The notes under the pieces are model-generated. The model worked only from the letters and a program-made list of their open reading frames with translations, searched no databases and was not told the DNA's origin. Shown here piece after piece: positions 1 through 9,752 of a stretch of 21,092 bases of DNA. The stretch spans positions 1-21,092 of the forward strand of contig JAHBMJ010000499.1 of assembly GCA_018398765.1 (NCBI GenBank), written 5' to 3'. The translations under genes and the position numbers were made by a program. The stretch is from Chromera velia. Its lineage: Eukaryota > Sar > Chromeraceae. Numbering within the stretch: the stretch's first letter is position 1; each line of letters starts with the position of its first letter.

Positions 1-64
1 GGGAAAGGGAGGGAAAGGGGGGGAAAGAGGGGGAGAGGGGGGTTGCTTCGGGGTGGGGGGGGCG
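1..64. repeat. G-rich purine tract
   Basis: The window opens with runs of three to eight G separated by A-runs, followed by a second G-rich cluster. Four or more G-runs lie close together on the + strand, so the segment fits the sequence rule for a G-quadruplex. Whether it folds is inference. The tract runs off the left edge, so its full length is unknown. Confidence 0.7.
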
Positions 65-291
65 AATCAAATCGAGGCTGGCCGAGAGCATGCGAAGTAC
101 TAGCGACTGAGTGTGACTGGAGCATCTTTTGTCTGAAGTTGAGAGTTCATGTGTCGAAAGGAGCAGCAAAGGGATGAAACGAGACAGAAAGAAGAGACGA
201 GATAGAAAGAAACTAGCGGGGCAGTCTACAATGTGTCCGGTCCCTTCCCTCCCTCCCTTTATTAAGCCGCTGACACGCGCGAGATGTATTT

Positions 292-393
292 ATGCTCGAC
301 GAGACGGCCGAGCCCTTCTATCAACGAGAACTTGAAGTCGATCGCCTACCCCTACGTCAGCTGCATATGAAACGCGGGCAGAGGACTGCCTGA
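292..393 (+). other. short coding-like ORF, unknown
   Basis: A 33-codon ORF starts with ATG at 292 and ends at TGA 391-393. Its peptide (MLDETAEPFYQRELEVD at the start, a Leu/Arg/Gln-rich middle and a basic end) looks more protein-like than the surrounding pyrimidine-rich frames. The frame is also open for four codons upstream of the ATG. I recognise no family. It could be a small gene, an exon of a gene from the left, or chance. No convincing acceptor lies directly upstream. Confidence 0.2.
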
Positions 394-916
394 TTGTCGC
401 CGCCATGTGCTTATGCCTGCACGTGCCCACGACTGCCTGTGACCACCCTTGCACTCCTGCACTAAACTTGGAGGGGGAGTGAGCATTGCAAGGCTGAGCG
501 TCAAAGAGGTAGACTGCGAGAACAACAAGCCGAGCGCCGCATGTGCCACGCATTCGGAACTTCTGGAGCTCTTTTTGGAAGAGTGACCTTTCTTCTCTCT
601 CGGCTTCTCTTCTTTGCGCGTGACTTAGGAGTCAGACCCCTCATGTGGCTGAGAGTACGAGCATACGAGGGGGCGCCTTCATTCACTGTCTCCTTCTTGC
701 TTCCTTCTGCTGCTTTGAAACGTTTCAGGTTATTCCTGGCTTCCTCTTTAATTTAAGAAAAAGAGACTGAAAGAGGCGGAGAGAAAATGAGTGGACGAGG
801 AGCAAAAAGAGAAGAAATCTTTAAAGAGATGTCTGGTTCAACGAGAAAAGAAGAAAAAGCGAGGGGACAGCCCGTGCATGTCTCTGTGTCCCTTCTGTAT
901 CTTCTCCCTGCAGGGG
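394..916. other. gene-poor stretch, no feature recognised
   Basis: I see no exon pair or RNA gene here. The sequence becomes pyrimidine-rich after about 580. Open frames on both strands are low in complexity and do not splice to each other convincingly. Confidence 0.5.
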
Positions 917-1069
917 GATGCCGATGCTTTGGAGGCCCTCTGGGTTTTCTGGGTATCGCCTCTCCCCCTCGCAGCACGGGAGTTGATGGGGGCCTTGGTG
1001 GAGCCAGCCGTCTCTGCGCGAACATCTGCGTGGAGCCAGACGGTGTACCGCCAGGCGTCTTCCTCCAAT
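917..1069 (+). other. candidate internal exon, unknown protein
   Basis: A pyrimidine-rich stretch ending in CCCTGCAG is followed by a 153-base open segment in phase 0. It reads GDADALEALWVFWVSPLPL and continues with a helix-like region (ARELMGALVEP) and a Ser-rich end. A possible donor follows at AATAG|GTCTGA. The next plausible acceptor (CCTTCCAGCAG before about 1378) would bring a stop after about three codons, so this could be the penultimate exon of a + strand gene entering from the left. The borders are guesses by eye, no family is recognised, and the 292-393 ORF could not be joined to it securely. Confidence 0.3.
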
Positions 1070-2463
1070 AGGTCTGACCGGCTACCGTTCATGGCCGTTC
1101 ATTCATTGATGTCTGTTGTCTTAATTTGCCTTTCTCTGCCTCTGTCACTTTCTATCCGTCTCTCACCTTACGTCGGAATGCAAGGTTTGCTGTATCTCTC
1201 TCTCATGTATCGCTAGTTCTTTCGGTTGCTTACCCCGGTTTGTATCCAGACTTTCGCCGTCTCTTCATGTTTTGTTCGTCCCTCGGTCTGCCCGTCTACT
1301 TACATTCAGAAAGGAGAACTGGAAGGGGATCTGTTGCAAGCGTACTGTTCTATCTGTTGCCCGCTTCCTTCCAGCAGGCCGGTCTAAGAAAGAGAAAGAG
1401 AAAGAGAGAGTGGGAGCAAGTGAAACAAAGTCAAAAAACGGAGTTAGCTACGTCTTTCTTTCCGCCAGTTCCGCATCTTTCTTTTCGCTTGGTCTGTCGT
1501 TGGTGGTGTTCGATCTACATCTTTGTTTTGAGATCACGGAGGTGTGGAGTTGCTTTGTTTTTCCATCTCGCTTCAAGGGGAACAAAGGTAGCATGAAAAA
1601 GACATGAGAGGAAAAGGAAACGGTCGCAGTGCGCAAGAGTTTGAAGAGTGAACATTTGTTGGAATACGCTTGTCTGTCCTTCTTAGAATTTTTGCATTGA
1701 CGCCGTCTCCGCTTTCTAATTTACCGCCTTCCGGTGCCCTCTGATACTGTCCCATTTGTGAATGTGAAGATCTGATGTGGTGGGAGCGTGTACGCGTGCA
1801 TGTGCATGCCTGAACTTTTGCCTCGTTAGTTCTTTGGTTGGCCGCACGTGTCGCTCTGAGTCTGTCTGTTTGTTGCTCGGTAGAAAGTCGATCGGTCTGC
1901 TCTTTTCTTTTCCCAGTTTCGGTCGTTTGCTTCTCTGTCTTCTCGCTGTGGCCGCCTTTTCCACTGGTTACATCGAGACGAACTCTTGTCATGCAGAGTG
2001 TGTTGTTCAAAGTGTGAGTCCTTCTCCTCTTGCCTCGCTGTAGCTGCCTTCGCTTGTCTGACTTTGCCGCATTGCTGCGAGACCGGCGGCTCGGAAGAGG
2101 AAAGAAGACAGTGAGGGGAAAACAAAGCGGGAATGAGAGGTAAGAGAGCGAAAGGGAGAGAGATAAAAAAAAAAAAGAAAAAGTAAAGTAAACGGCTGCG
2201 AGCGCATGCATCAGCATGGGGATGCATGCGTGCATGTGACCACACGGATACCGCGCGGGCCTCACTGTGTCTTGCTCTCTGTTGCTCTTTCTGTCTAGCA
2301 TTTCCGTCTCGTTTTTTCTTTCGCGGAGATTTGAGAGGTTAATGGAAAGCTAGAAAAACGTAAGACCTTGCATTGGGAAGCTTGCGGCCGTCGAGTGACG
2401 GGCTCTGCCGTCAGGTAGAGATGGTGTGCTTTTGCAGGCCACGAGCAAGCCAACGTCCCTAAA
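1070..2463. other. pyrimidine-rich intergenic stretch
   Basis: The + strand is strongly T/C-rich from about 1090 to 2050 and turns purine-rich around 2095-2190 (AAAGAGA tracts and an A-run). At 2203-2237 there is a cluster of GCATGC palindromes. Long frames here are dominated by Ser, Leu, Phe and Cys on + and by Lys, Arg and Glu on -. That follows from composition, so I call no gene. Confidence 0.5.
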
Positions 2464-2598
2464 ATGGGTTTTTCAAGGACAGACCTGGCGGGTTGGCGTT
2501 GCCGGCATGGCAGTGGTGATAGTACCTTTGCGCACGTTAATCTGATTAACTTGCGTCAATGGGAGGAAACTTTTCTGCTTGTCAGCTTTTGCGTCTAG
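2464..2598 (+). other. short coding-like ORF, unknown
   Basis: A 44-codon ORF runs from ATG 2464 to TAG 2596-2598. It starts MGFSRTDLAGWRCRHGSG, and later residues include HVNLINLRQWEE. The composition is balanced, unlike the neighbouring Ser/Leu/Phe frames. There is no recognised domain and no strong flanking splice sites. It may be a small gene, an exon, or a remnant of the same decayed element suggested downstream. Confidence 0.2.
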
Positions 2599-3300
2599 AT
2601 ATTTTTGACTACCTCCTTAAAGGTGTTCTGTTGGTTGCATGGGTTTGCATTGTATCTGCATGGTTGATCGTGTCCTTTTGTTTGCCTTTTTTCCCTTTTC
2701 GCGCATGCTCGAATGTGTCTGGCTGATCGCGGGGACGCGATTTTCTTGTCTGTGGCTGGGGGGGATCTGTGGAATCCTACTCTGTGGCGCCGCCCTCTGG
2801 ACCCTTGCATGCGCTGTATATCTGAATGAGTCTGCGTGCCGACGCTAGGCTCCGCCGCCGTGCTTTATTTCATACGTGTCGCGCACGTCGATCAAAGTTG
2901 TTGAAGTCGATCGAGTCTGACCTTTGTATTCAAGCATGCAACATGTTACTCAAGCAACGGATAGCATCGTTTGAGTCTGATGTCTGTTCGTCATAGATCA
3001 AGAGAGCTTTAGAGTTTGAGAGAGAGGAATGAGCAGAAACCGTGTATGATAGAATGAATCTAGCTGATTGAAATCCCAGATCGCTCTAGAGATAAACTTT
3101 CTGTAAACTGTTACCTGATTGAGTGTTGCTTACGTTCCTTCTCTAGATCTTCCTAAGGTTCTTATCCTCGCTTTACCTTCTGTCTGGACGCCATAAGGTG
3201 GCCGGACAGAAGGGACAAAGCAAGGAGCTGGTCGGCGCTGGTCGGGATTGCGGGTTCAAGAGCAGGTTTTTCTATGGAGGGGGAGATGAGGGCGGTCTAG
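2599..3300. other. intergenic, nothing firm
   Basis: One frame codes for a Cys- and Trp-rich hydrophobic peptide at 2639-2848, but it has no supporting signal. From about 2870 to 3130 the composition is mixed and no long frame is convincing. The frame of the next feature is also open upstream, from just after a TAA near 3155 to the TAG at 3298-3300, so part of that coding fragment may start here. Confidence 0.4.
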
Positions 3301-3483
3301 GCGTGCCTCACGGACCGGTACTATTGGAAGGTCCTTGGTTGTACACTGCAGCGGTATGTGGCTATCAACGTGCTGACTTCTGCCTTTCACGGCAGGGTTC
3401 AGCGGGGTCTTTTCCAGCTGGCCGCCCTTTTGGGACGCGAGTTCTTGATGCAGCTGGTGCATAAGAGAGACCGTTTTGTTTAA
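3301..3483 (+). pseudogene. coding-like fragment broken by an upstream in-frame stop
   Basis: Sixty codons run from just after a TAG (3298-3300) to TAA 3481-3483. The product is unusually protein-like: ACLTDRYYWKVLGCTLQRYV, followed by an amphipathic stretch (GLFQLAALLGREFLMQLVHK) and a basic end, RDRFV. The same frame is open upstream of the TAG back to about 3156, with basic and aromatic residues (RWPDRRDKARSW). This pattern fits a gene with one premature stop, or an exon whose acceptor is the TAG itself. The second is weak, because the sequence before it is purine-rich. I recognise no family. Alternatives are a decayed mobile-element protein or the last exon of an unresolved + strand gene. 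Confidence 0.35.
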
Positions 3484-3903
3484 GAGGATCCTGAGATTGC
3501 TGCATGATTTGTTTAGATTTGTTTTTTGATGCATAGGTATGCATGGATGTTTGCGTGTTTGGTCTTCATTTCTTCTTTCTTCTGCAAGCAATTGTTGACA
3601 GTTGTATAGGTATGAGACACTCTGTATGTATATGTCGTGCTCGGCATCACATTTTTGTTTCTTTGATTGATTTTACTTGAGGGAGAGCTCTTACAGTGCC
3701 ACGGGAAGGTATACTACCATGCATGCATCTGTTTGCTGGTTCGTTGCATTCTTCTTGCTTATACTGTTGCTTTCAAACTTTTACCCACATTTCTTCCTTT
3801 TTTTCCATACTCCATGCAGCCAGTTCGGTTTGGGTTATGTTTTTTGTCTTTGTGCTTCAAGGTTTGAAGTCGATCTTTCTTAGTATTTTGATTTAAGCTC
3901 AGA
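3484..3903. other. T-rich spacer, nothing recognised
   Basis: The sequence is T-rich with CATGCATGC near 3719 and a poly-pyrimidine run near 3787-3815. Overlapping frames at 3667-3896 are full of Phe, Leu and Cys and look like composition artefacts. Confidence 0.45.
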
Positions 3904-4164
3904 ATGTCTCGCTGCTGGCAGGCTATTTTGCAAGTTTTAAGCCTCTTTTTTGTCTACTCCGGTCGTCGTTTGTGTCCTCCAGCCGTCGGTCTTCACTGGG
4001 GATCGTGGCCGTGGTTCGTTGACCTAGGTATTGAACGCAGGCTTTGCCTTAGGTTTACGCTTCAGAATCTAAGGATTGAACCTATGCCGTCGCCCCTAGG
4101 ACCGGGTGGTGAGCTCAATATCATCTATGACTGGACCCGCGGTGGCCCGGCCGCGTATGTATGA
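3904..4164 (+). pseudogene. possible reverse-transcriptase fragment (retroelement remnant)
   Basis: An 86-codon frame ends at TGA 4162-4164. Its last third reads RIEPMPSPLGPGG, then ELNIIYDWTRGGP. That layout (S-P-L-G, a short Gly turn, then a hydrophobic-x-D-x-[ST]-x-G-G segment) resembles the finger motif of retrotransposon reverse transcriptases, where a strand leads to an Asp and then DLS/DWT-type residues. The Arg or Lys usual before I-x-D is Asn here. No palm motif (Y/F-x-D-D) follows, because the frame stops and AT-rich DNA begins. If the reading is right, this is a truncated, decayed copy. The resemblance comes from memory of the family and is not a search result. Confidence 0.3.
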
Positions 4165-4750
4165 AGAACCTATGATTAAACACACAATTTGGCAAAAAAA
4201 ATATTTTATACAAAAAAATGGAAATGCATCAGAGTAAGGTTGGGAGAGTTATACGGGCTTGACCTACTGTGTGGATTGTCAAGTTGTGTGTAGTTGTGTG
4301 TAACCTAGTGTCTGTCTAAAAAGTTTTAAAAAGTTTACTACCTGTATACATGAGAACTAACAACGCGTACGTATTTTTTAGTCTATAATGATATTAAATT
4401 ATATGCATTACTTCCGCACATAAAAGTCATATAAAATGATGTGTGGTGCCAGAAGAAGTTTGATTGATGAATGTAAAAGAATGTGAAGCTAATTAAAGTT
4501 AATAGGAGTTAACGTACACGGTCAACTAGGCGGTTCATTTCCCTATCTGAATTTTATGTTAAATTTATGAAATTTGTGGTATTTGATCGGGTTCAAATAG
4601 ATTTAAATGGATTCAATCTAGTTTAACGTACAAAATTAGAAATGGTCCGAAATACAATAACAGATAAAGAAGTAAAATCAAAATCCATCAACAAAATAAA
4701 AGGGCAGTGAAGCAGGGAGCACATACATTAATATTTTTATATTGTTTTAA
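4165..4750. other. AT-rich block, no gene
   Basis: Composition changes abruptly to AT-rich directly after the preceding frame stops, and it stays so until about 4750. The block holds A-runs (4195-4218), a tandem GTTGTGTGTA pair near 4282-4302, and TTTAAA-type words, with no usable ORF on either strand. It could be an inserted non-coding element or the remainder of a retroelement. I found no clear terminal inverted repeats or target duplication. Confidence 0.55.
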
Positions 4751-4946
4751 GGTTTACATGGGTTGCGTGTCTAGCTTGCTTATATTCCCGGCTGCCATGT
4801 CACAGGAATAAGTATCTTTGTGACTCATCCGAAGACCAGCAATCAATGCAATCAATCGAGGCACTGGATACAGAAGAGAACGACGCCCAGCCATTACTAC
4901 AGCATGCAGGCCACTTGATATATATACACTCTTTGAGTATAGACAT

Positions 4947-6893
4947 TCAACTTGGAAGTGGCCGAGGCAGTGGTAGGCCGCAGTGCGCCATCTCATACGC
5001 CCTCTTTGATGGTCTTTGAGCTCGCCACTCACTTTTCAGGGACTCTACACGCCCCAATGGTGCGTGCCTCCTGCAGAACCGTCAAAGAATGAGGGAGGAT
5101 GTGCCCACATGGGCGCATTTTCCGATTTCGAAGAAAACAATTCAAGTCAGATGTGACTGTGTATGTTTCTTGTGTGTCTGTCCAATGAGAGAGAGAGAGA
5201 GGGAGGGAGAGAGAATCCATTGAGACAGACAGATTGAGAAAAGGACAGCGAACAGAGCTCTTCGAGATTAGAATGCCCATGCTGACAAAAAAGAAATAAG
5301 AAGAGCATGATGAACTCATGAACTATGCAGAGGTTTACAATCTCTACGGATATATGATAAGGGAAGCGGAAGACAGACAAGCCACAGACGTCATTTGGAA
5401 TCAACCTTAGCTGCATGAAGTCTCGAATGCCATTCTCGTTGTGCTCGATCATGTCCACTGCCTGCTTGGTGTACGTACTTCTGGACTCTCAACAGCAATT
5501 CCGCACTCTCCCATTCACCCCCTCCCTGCATGCGGATTCAAAAAAAGAAACTCAAAAATCAATGCGTCACGCAAGTTAAAATCGGTACCTCCGTCTGTCT
5601 AAAAACAAAACAGCAGAATCACATAGAGAGGTTGGAGAACAATGCTACATGTAAATCACTGCCTGCCACGAAAGGTGAAAGCGCGCCGAATGATTCCATG
5701 CAGGACCACAGAGACTGCTGTCCCCATGGTTTTTTTCTGGCTCAGTGCATCGGTAGGTGAGCGAGAAAATTACTTGACAATTTTTGACGTACGATTTCGG
5801 TCTTTCTGAGTTTGCCGTCGAGTCTCCCTCCGGACAATTTGGTCGCCATCATCGTGCACTTGTACGCGTCATTCTGTAACAGAAAGAGGGAGAAAAGGAA
5901 AGCTTCATTATTGAATCGCAAATACAACCACAGAAAAAAATTCATGAAGGGAGCTGCATAGAGATCAATTCTCTGTGAAAAAAGTTGGATAAGGAGCAGG
6001 CAATACGTTCAATTACCAAAGGAGAATCCCAAAAGAGAGCATCTGTCTGTACATTCAAACGCAATATCAGAGAGAGATCCCCACGACATTTTGAAGGCTC
6101 TCCACGCACCAACCTGCGAGAATCCCTCCTTGTTGTCCCACTTGGTCTTTTTCTCATCCAGCTCGTCTTCTGTCTGACGAGTCCCGAGCATCGACATCAG
6201 CTGCACGGATGCATCATTGGTCGGAGTTAAGAAGTAAACGCGTGTAGAAAAGAGAGGGGGTATCGAGGATCAGGGTAATCGGAGATGCATATAGTAAGAG
6301 CTTTTGTTTCCAAGCATTTGCTTTTTATTTCTTTTCAGACAGACCTTCATCTGAAAGATTTCGTCGTTCATCAGCAGCTTCTGCACCTCCGCGAGCATGA
6401 GATCTGGGTTCCTTGCTTCGAGGACGTTTCGAAGAAGAATCTTGTCAGCTCTGGGCAGAGAAGAATCAGCAGACCCGGCCTCGACGTAGGTGCCCTTCAG
6501 CCGTTTGCTCCGGCGTCCTGAGCTGCTGGCAGATGCAGAGGTAGACGGAGGCTCTGCTTTGAGCGGAGGCTTTTTCGCAGTTGGGGGGGTGGTGGGTTTT
6601 TTGGGGGTACGCTTTGGCTCTGGTTCCATTTCTTCCTCTTCTTCTTCACTTGCGTCGTCATCTTCGTCTTCTTCGTCCACCAAATCTGAGTCAGAAGACG
6701 AATCGGAGTCGTCTTCTCCATCTCCGTCTAACTCATCGTCTTCAGCGTCGTCGTCGTAGGCAGAATCTTCGTCGCCTTCTTCATCATCTTCGTCTTCTTC
6801 CTCTTCCTCTTCCTCTTCTTCGTCGTCCTCTTCTTCCTCGTCTTCCTCGTCCTCTTCCTCTTCAGGTTGTTTCTCAGGCTTCCTTTTCGCCAT
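4947..6893 (-). CDS. acidic, probably nuclear protein, unrecognised family (five exons)
   Basis: Proposed exons, in coding order, are 6893-6345, 6200-6114, 5873-5793, 5461-5406 and 5070-4947. All introns are GT-AG. The first three junctions are phase 0 and the last is phase 2, giving about 298 residues. The start MAKRKPEKQ has A at -3 and G at +4. Residues 11-95 are almost all Asp/Glu with a few Ser. A basic Pro/Lys stretch follows at 91-112, and a likely nuclear signal, GRRSKRLKG, sits at 126-134. From about residue 149 the sequence is balanced and folded-looking: RADKILLRNVLEARNPDLML, then NDEIFQMK, then a charged helix (TEDELDEKKTKWDNKEGF), then NDAYKCTMMATKL and AVDMIEHNENGIRDFMQLR. The first four exons are well supported by phase. 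The last is less sure, because a GTGAGT inside it could be another donor. The acidic head resembles those of chromatin and histone-binding proteins by composition only. I do not recognise the C-terminal region. The gene is head to head with the IQ gene. Confidence 0.65.
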
Positions 6894-7097
6894 TTGCGAT
6901 CGATCGGTTCTCACAGCAAGTGGCTCCTGTATTTGCAAGAAACAAGAACAAGAATGAAGCCGGAAAAGTTGGTAGCTGTACAGACGAGCGGCTATTCGTG
7001 GGCTGTTGCAAGAAGCTGCAAGCAGCCGGCTTCGTGACAGAAGATCGATTCTAGGAGGGTCACAAGATCACAAATGCAAGTCCAATCCAGTGAGCAG

Positions 7098-7109
7098 TGC
7101 ATGCATGCA
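7098..7109. promoter_or_regulatory. TGCATGCATGCA palindrome
   Basis: This is a perfect 12-bp palindrome holding two overlapping copies of TGCATGC. In apicomplexans that word is an enriched promoter element bound by an ApiAP2 factor. It lies about 205 bp upstream of the leftward start codon and about 580 bp upstream of the rightward one. Its function here is inference, as the same word also occurs in other non-coding parts of the window. Confidence 0.4.
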
Positions 7110-7123
7110 GTGCATGATCATGA

Positions 7124-7144
7124 GGCCGGATTATGGCCGGATTA
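7124..7144. repeat. tandem pair GGCCGGATTAT / GGCCGGATTA
   Basis: Two adjacent copies of GGCCGGATTA at 7124-7133 and 7135-7144 are offset by 11 bp, about one helical turn. They sit 15 bp from the TGCATGC palindrome, in the divergent region, which suggests a paired protein-binding site. That is inference. Confidence 0.5.
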
Positions 7145-7378
7145 ATTTGTCCGTTTTTTGCTCGGATGCATGGCAGTTCGCGGTATAGCCTTGAAGGGCC
7201 TTGAGAAAAACGAATTTGCATCTCGTCGCATGCGAGCGCTCGCACGCGCAAACGATACGAAGCAAAGGTCTCAATCCAAGGCACTCACACAGAGTTGGGT
7301 GTGTCACGTTATGACTCGAACGAATTTGCATGCATCGCGTCTTCATCTGACCTGCATACATGGACACTTGCATGTGAG

Positions 7379-7426
7379 AGCTATAGCTGAGAAAACAGCT
7401 TTATGTATATAGCTCAGCCTATAGCT
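7379..7426. promoter_or_regulatory. imperfect inverted repeat (hairpin)
   Basis: The left arm AGCTATAGCTGAG (7379-7391) pairs with the right arm CTCAGCCTATAGCT (7413-7426) with a single bulged C, leaving a 21-base loop. The arms also contain the smaller palindrome AGCTATAGCT. The element lies about 260 bp upstream of the IQ gene start. It could be a two-site binding element, an RNA hairpin in a 5' UTR, or a footprint of a small element. Confidence 0.45.
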
Positions 7427-7555
7427 GTCATCATAAAAGCATCTGTACAAGTACATTTCTAACAGTATGTAGACGTCGAAAGTGAAACATGAAAACAAGA
7501 AGTCACACTGAAACGGAGGGAAAGCAGAGAAGACAGTCAGAAAAATGCAGCAGAC

Positions 7556-7575
7556 TGATCTGATCTGATCTGACC
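7556..7575. repeat. TGATC short tandem
   Basis: Three TGATC copies followed by TGACC, about 110 bp upstream of the IQ gene start codon, probably within its 5' untranslated region. Confidence 0.6.
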
Positions 7576-7686
7576 GCCTGCCCCTTCAGAGAGTGGACAA
7601 GAATCACGGATCCAGAAGTACAGGAGCGCAGAGAGAAAAAAGACTGAACTTGCCTTTGGACCCGACTGAAGAAGTACCCGGGTGAG

Positions 7687-9716
7687 ATGAGTGAAGAATT
7701 GGAAGGACTGGCCGTGCGCAGGCAGAGCAATGCCGCGCGTCTGCAGACCCTCCACGAGGACGAGGTGGTTCTCGGTCAACACTCAGGCAGCCTTCCTGGC
7801 ATGCACCTGCTGGACCAGAGCGAGCAAAACGATCCTTCCAGCAGCAGCAGTGGCGGAGGTCCTGGGCCTCACACGGAAAGGGAGAGAGAGGGGGAAAGGG
7901 GGCAGAGCAGACGGGGGTCTGTTGGGTCATCCGTGGGACGTCATTCCTCGGTGTCACACAGGCGCCATCGGCTTGCCTTCAGAGCCTCCACAGCGAGCCT
8001 CAGCGATCAAACGGTTTGTCCCCTACTCACCTGTCCGTCTACATCCCAATGCATGCACACTTGCGTTCACCCCTGTCCTTCCTGTATCTCTGTGGACTTC
8101 GTTTGTCCTCTCTACGTGGTTTATTTGGGTTCAGCTTTGCTCACTTCAGTCTGGTGCCGACACGCTTTCTTTCTGCTCTCTTTTCTTCGGTAGCATGTGT
8201 GCCTGGGTGTCTAACTGTCTCCCTCTTCGCACATAGACTGGTATGCGCTTTTGAAGGTCAGTCACGTGCGTGTGTATGTCTTTGTGGGCGCGGGTATTTG
8301 AGGATGTGTTCGCATGTGTATGGATGCAAGACTCTTTTCGTGTTTGCAGTCCGCAGGCAGACCTCCCTTCACGCGGGCGATCACCGTGACTTTCACAAGA
8401 CACCCGGAGATCCATTTCTCCAGAAACGCGACGCTCCTTGGGACCTCCTGTGCTAGCTCCGTCTCGGGTGCGGCTCTGAGCATGGCGCGGGTTCACGCAA
8501 TGCTCGGAAGGCAGGACACAAGACGAAGCTCAGTGTCGTCTGCCGGGGCCCCGTCATCCCCCTCTCTCCTGGGTCCTTTGGGCCCTTCGCGGAGTGTGAA
8601 GAGGATGTCTTTAGGGGAAGAGGCGATCGGACTGGTGGCCGGCAACCTTGTGGGAGCGGTAGAGGTGGACAGCTTGGGGGAGGGGGGGGATCTTCATTCT
8701 GACCCATGCCACGACGCCTGCTCTTCGTCTTCCTCCTCTTCAGGTCCCCCTAGGATGCATTCCATCAACGCAGGGCTGTTGTTCTCCCCCCAAAACGCAT
8801 CAGATCGACCCGAGACCCGTAGACGGACAAAACACGTGGAGTGGGAGCTTAAGGAACAACAAAGAAGAGTGAGTGCAGCAGGATTTCAGGAAGAGGACCC
8901 TGCAGTAGAGCCAGAAGGAAGAGCGCGCAGAGGTTCTGTACCAAAGAAAATTGAGTTTGAGGAACGTCCCGACTTGAAATTTATTCACCAGAGTGGGGGC
9001 AGTGACGGCTCTCAGGTCTCTGCAGGGGTCGCATCTGTCGGGGCACAGTCCTCAATTTATCGGCCAGCTTCTCTACCTCAGCAGTTGGCTGCAAAGCTAG
9101 CAAAAGACCCGAGGATGCTGAACAGAAGCAATGAGAGCAAGAGAGGCCGAGCTATCATTTTAAAGGTCCGAAAGGCCCAGAAGCTCTTCACGACAAACGA
9201 CGTTGCGAGGAAGTCAAGAGGGTCGCTCAGAAAGGCCGCCAGAAAATTCGCACAGAGAGCTAGCCGGTAAGCCAGGTCAACTCATGGTTGCCAACACGCA
9301 AATCTGCATCTGACTTTGCACACATATGCAGTCACACGACCAAGGACTAATAGTCGAGAACATGGTGCAATTCCCGCGTGTGCTTTTCTTCGGCTCTTGT
9401 TCGGTCTCCCTTTTCCTGTGATGATATATATTTCCGGCTGTCCATCCATCCATTCATCTGCATGTCCATGGACGCTCTCCCTTTTGCAGTCTGGCAGAGG
9501 ATCTGATTCAGGCAAAGGCTGCGACTGTCATCCAAAAGTATTGGCGTCTTCGCAAATTTCGCGAAAGTTTTTGGCGTTTTTCTCAGGTGGGCTGAGTGAG
9601 TGAGTGAGTGAGTGAGTGAGTGAGTGAGGCCGCATCGATCGAGGCGGTGATCGATTTTGTTGGTGGTATCGCTGTACGTACCCCCATTCAAACTTGTTTC
9701 TGTTCATTCCTCTCTT

Positions 9717-9752
<36 letters not shown>

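Larger units (their letters stand above)
6894..7686. promoter_or_regulatory. divergent intergenic region, likely bidirectional promoter
   Basis: This 793-bp stretch separates the start codons of two genes pointing away from each other, so it must hold both upstream regions and both 5' untranslated regions. It contains TGCATGC-type palindromes (7098-7109, 7328-7333), an 11-bp tandem pair, a hairpin and a TGATC tandem, each listed below. An AG after a T/C-poor stretch near 6923 might end a 5' UTR intron of the leftward gene. TATA-like elements are not evident. Its regulatory role is inferred from position. Confidence 0.5.

Noticed and set aside
1573-2301. 242-codon - strand frame
   Set aside because: Dominated by Lys/Arg/Thr/Gln and a Ser-Leu run from simple sequence. 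No folded-looking segment and no splice support.
2639-2848. Cys/Trp-rich hydrophobic small ORF
   Set aside because: Could be a membrane peptide, but there is no clear signal peptide, charge pattern or flanking signal, and both strands are equally open.
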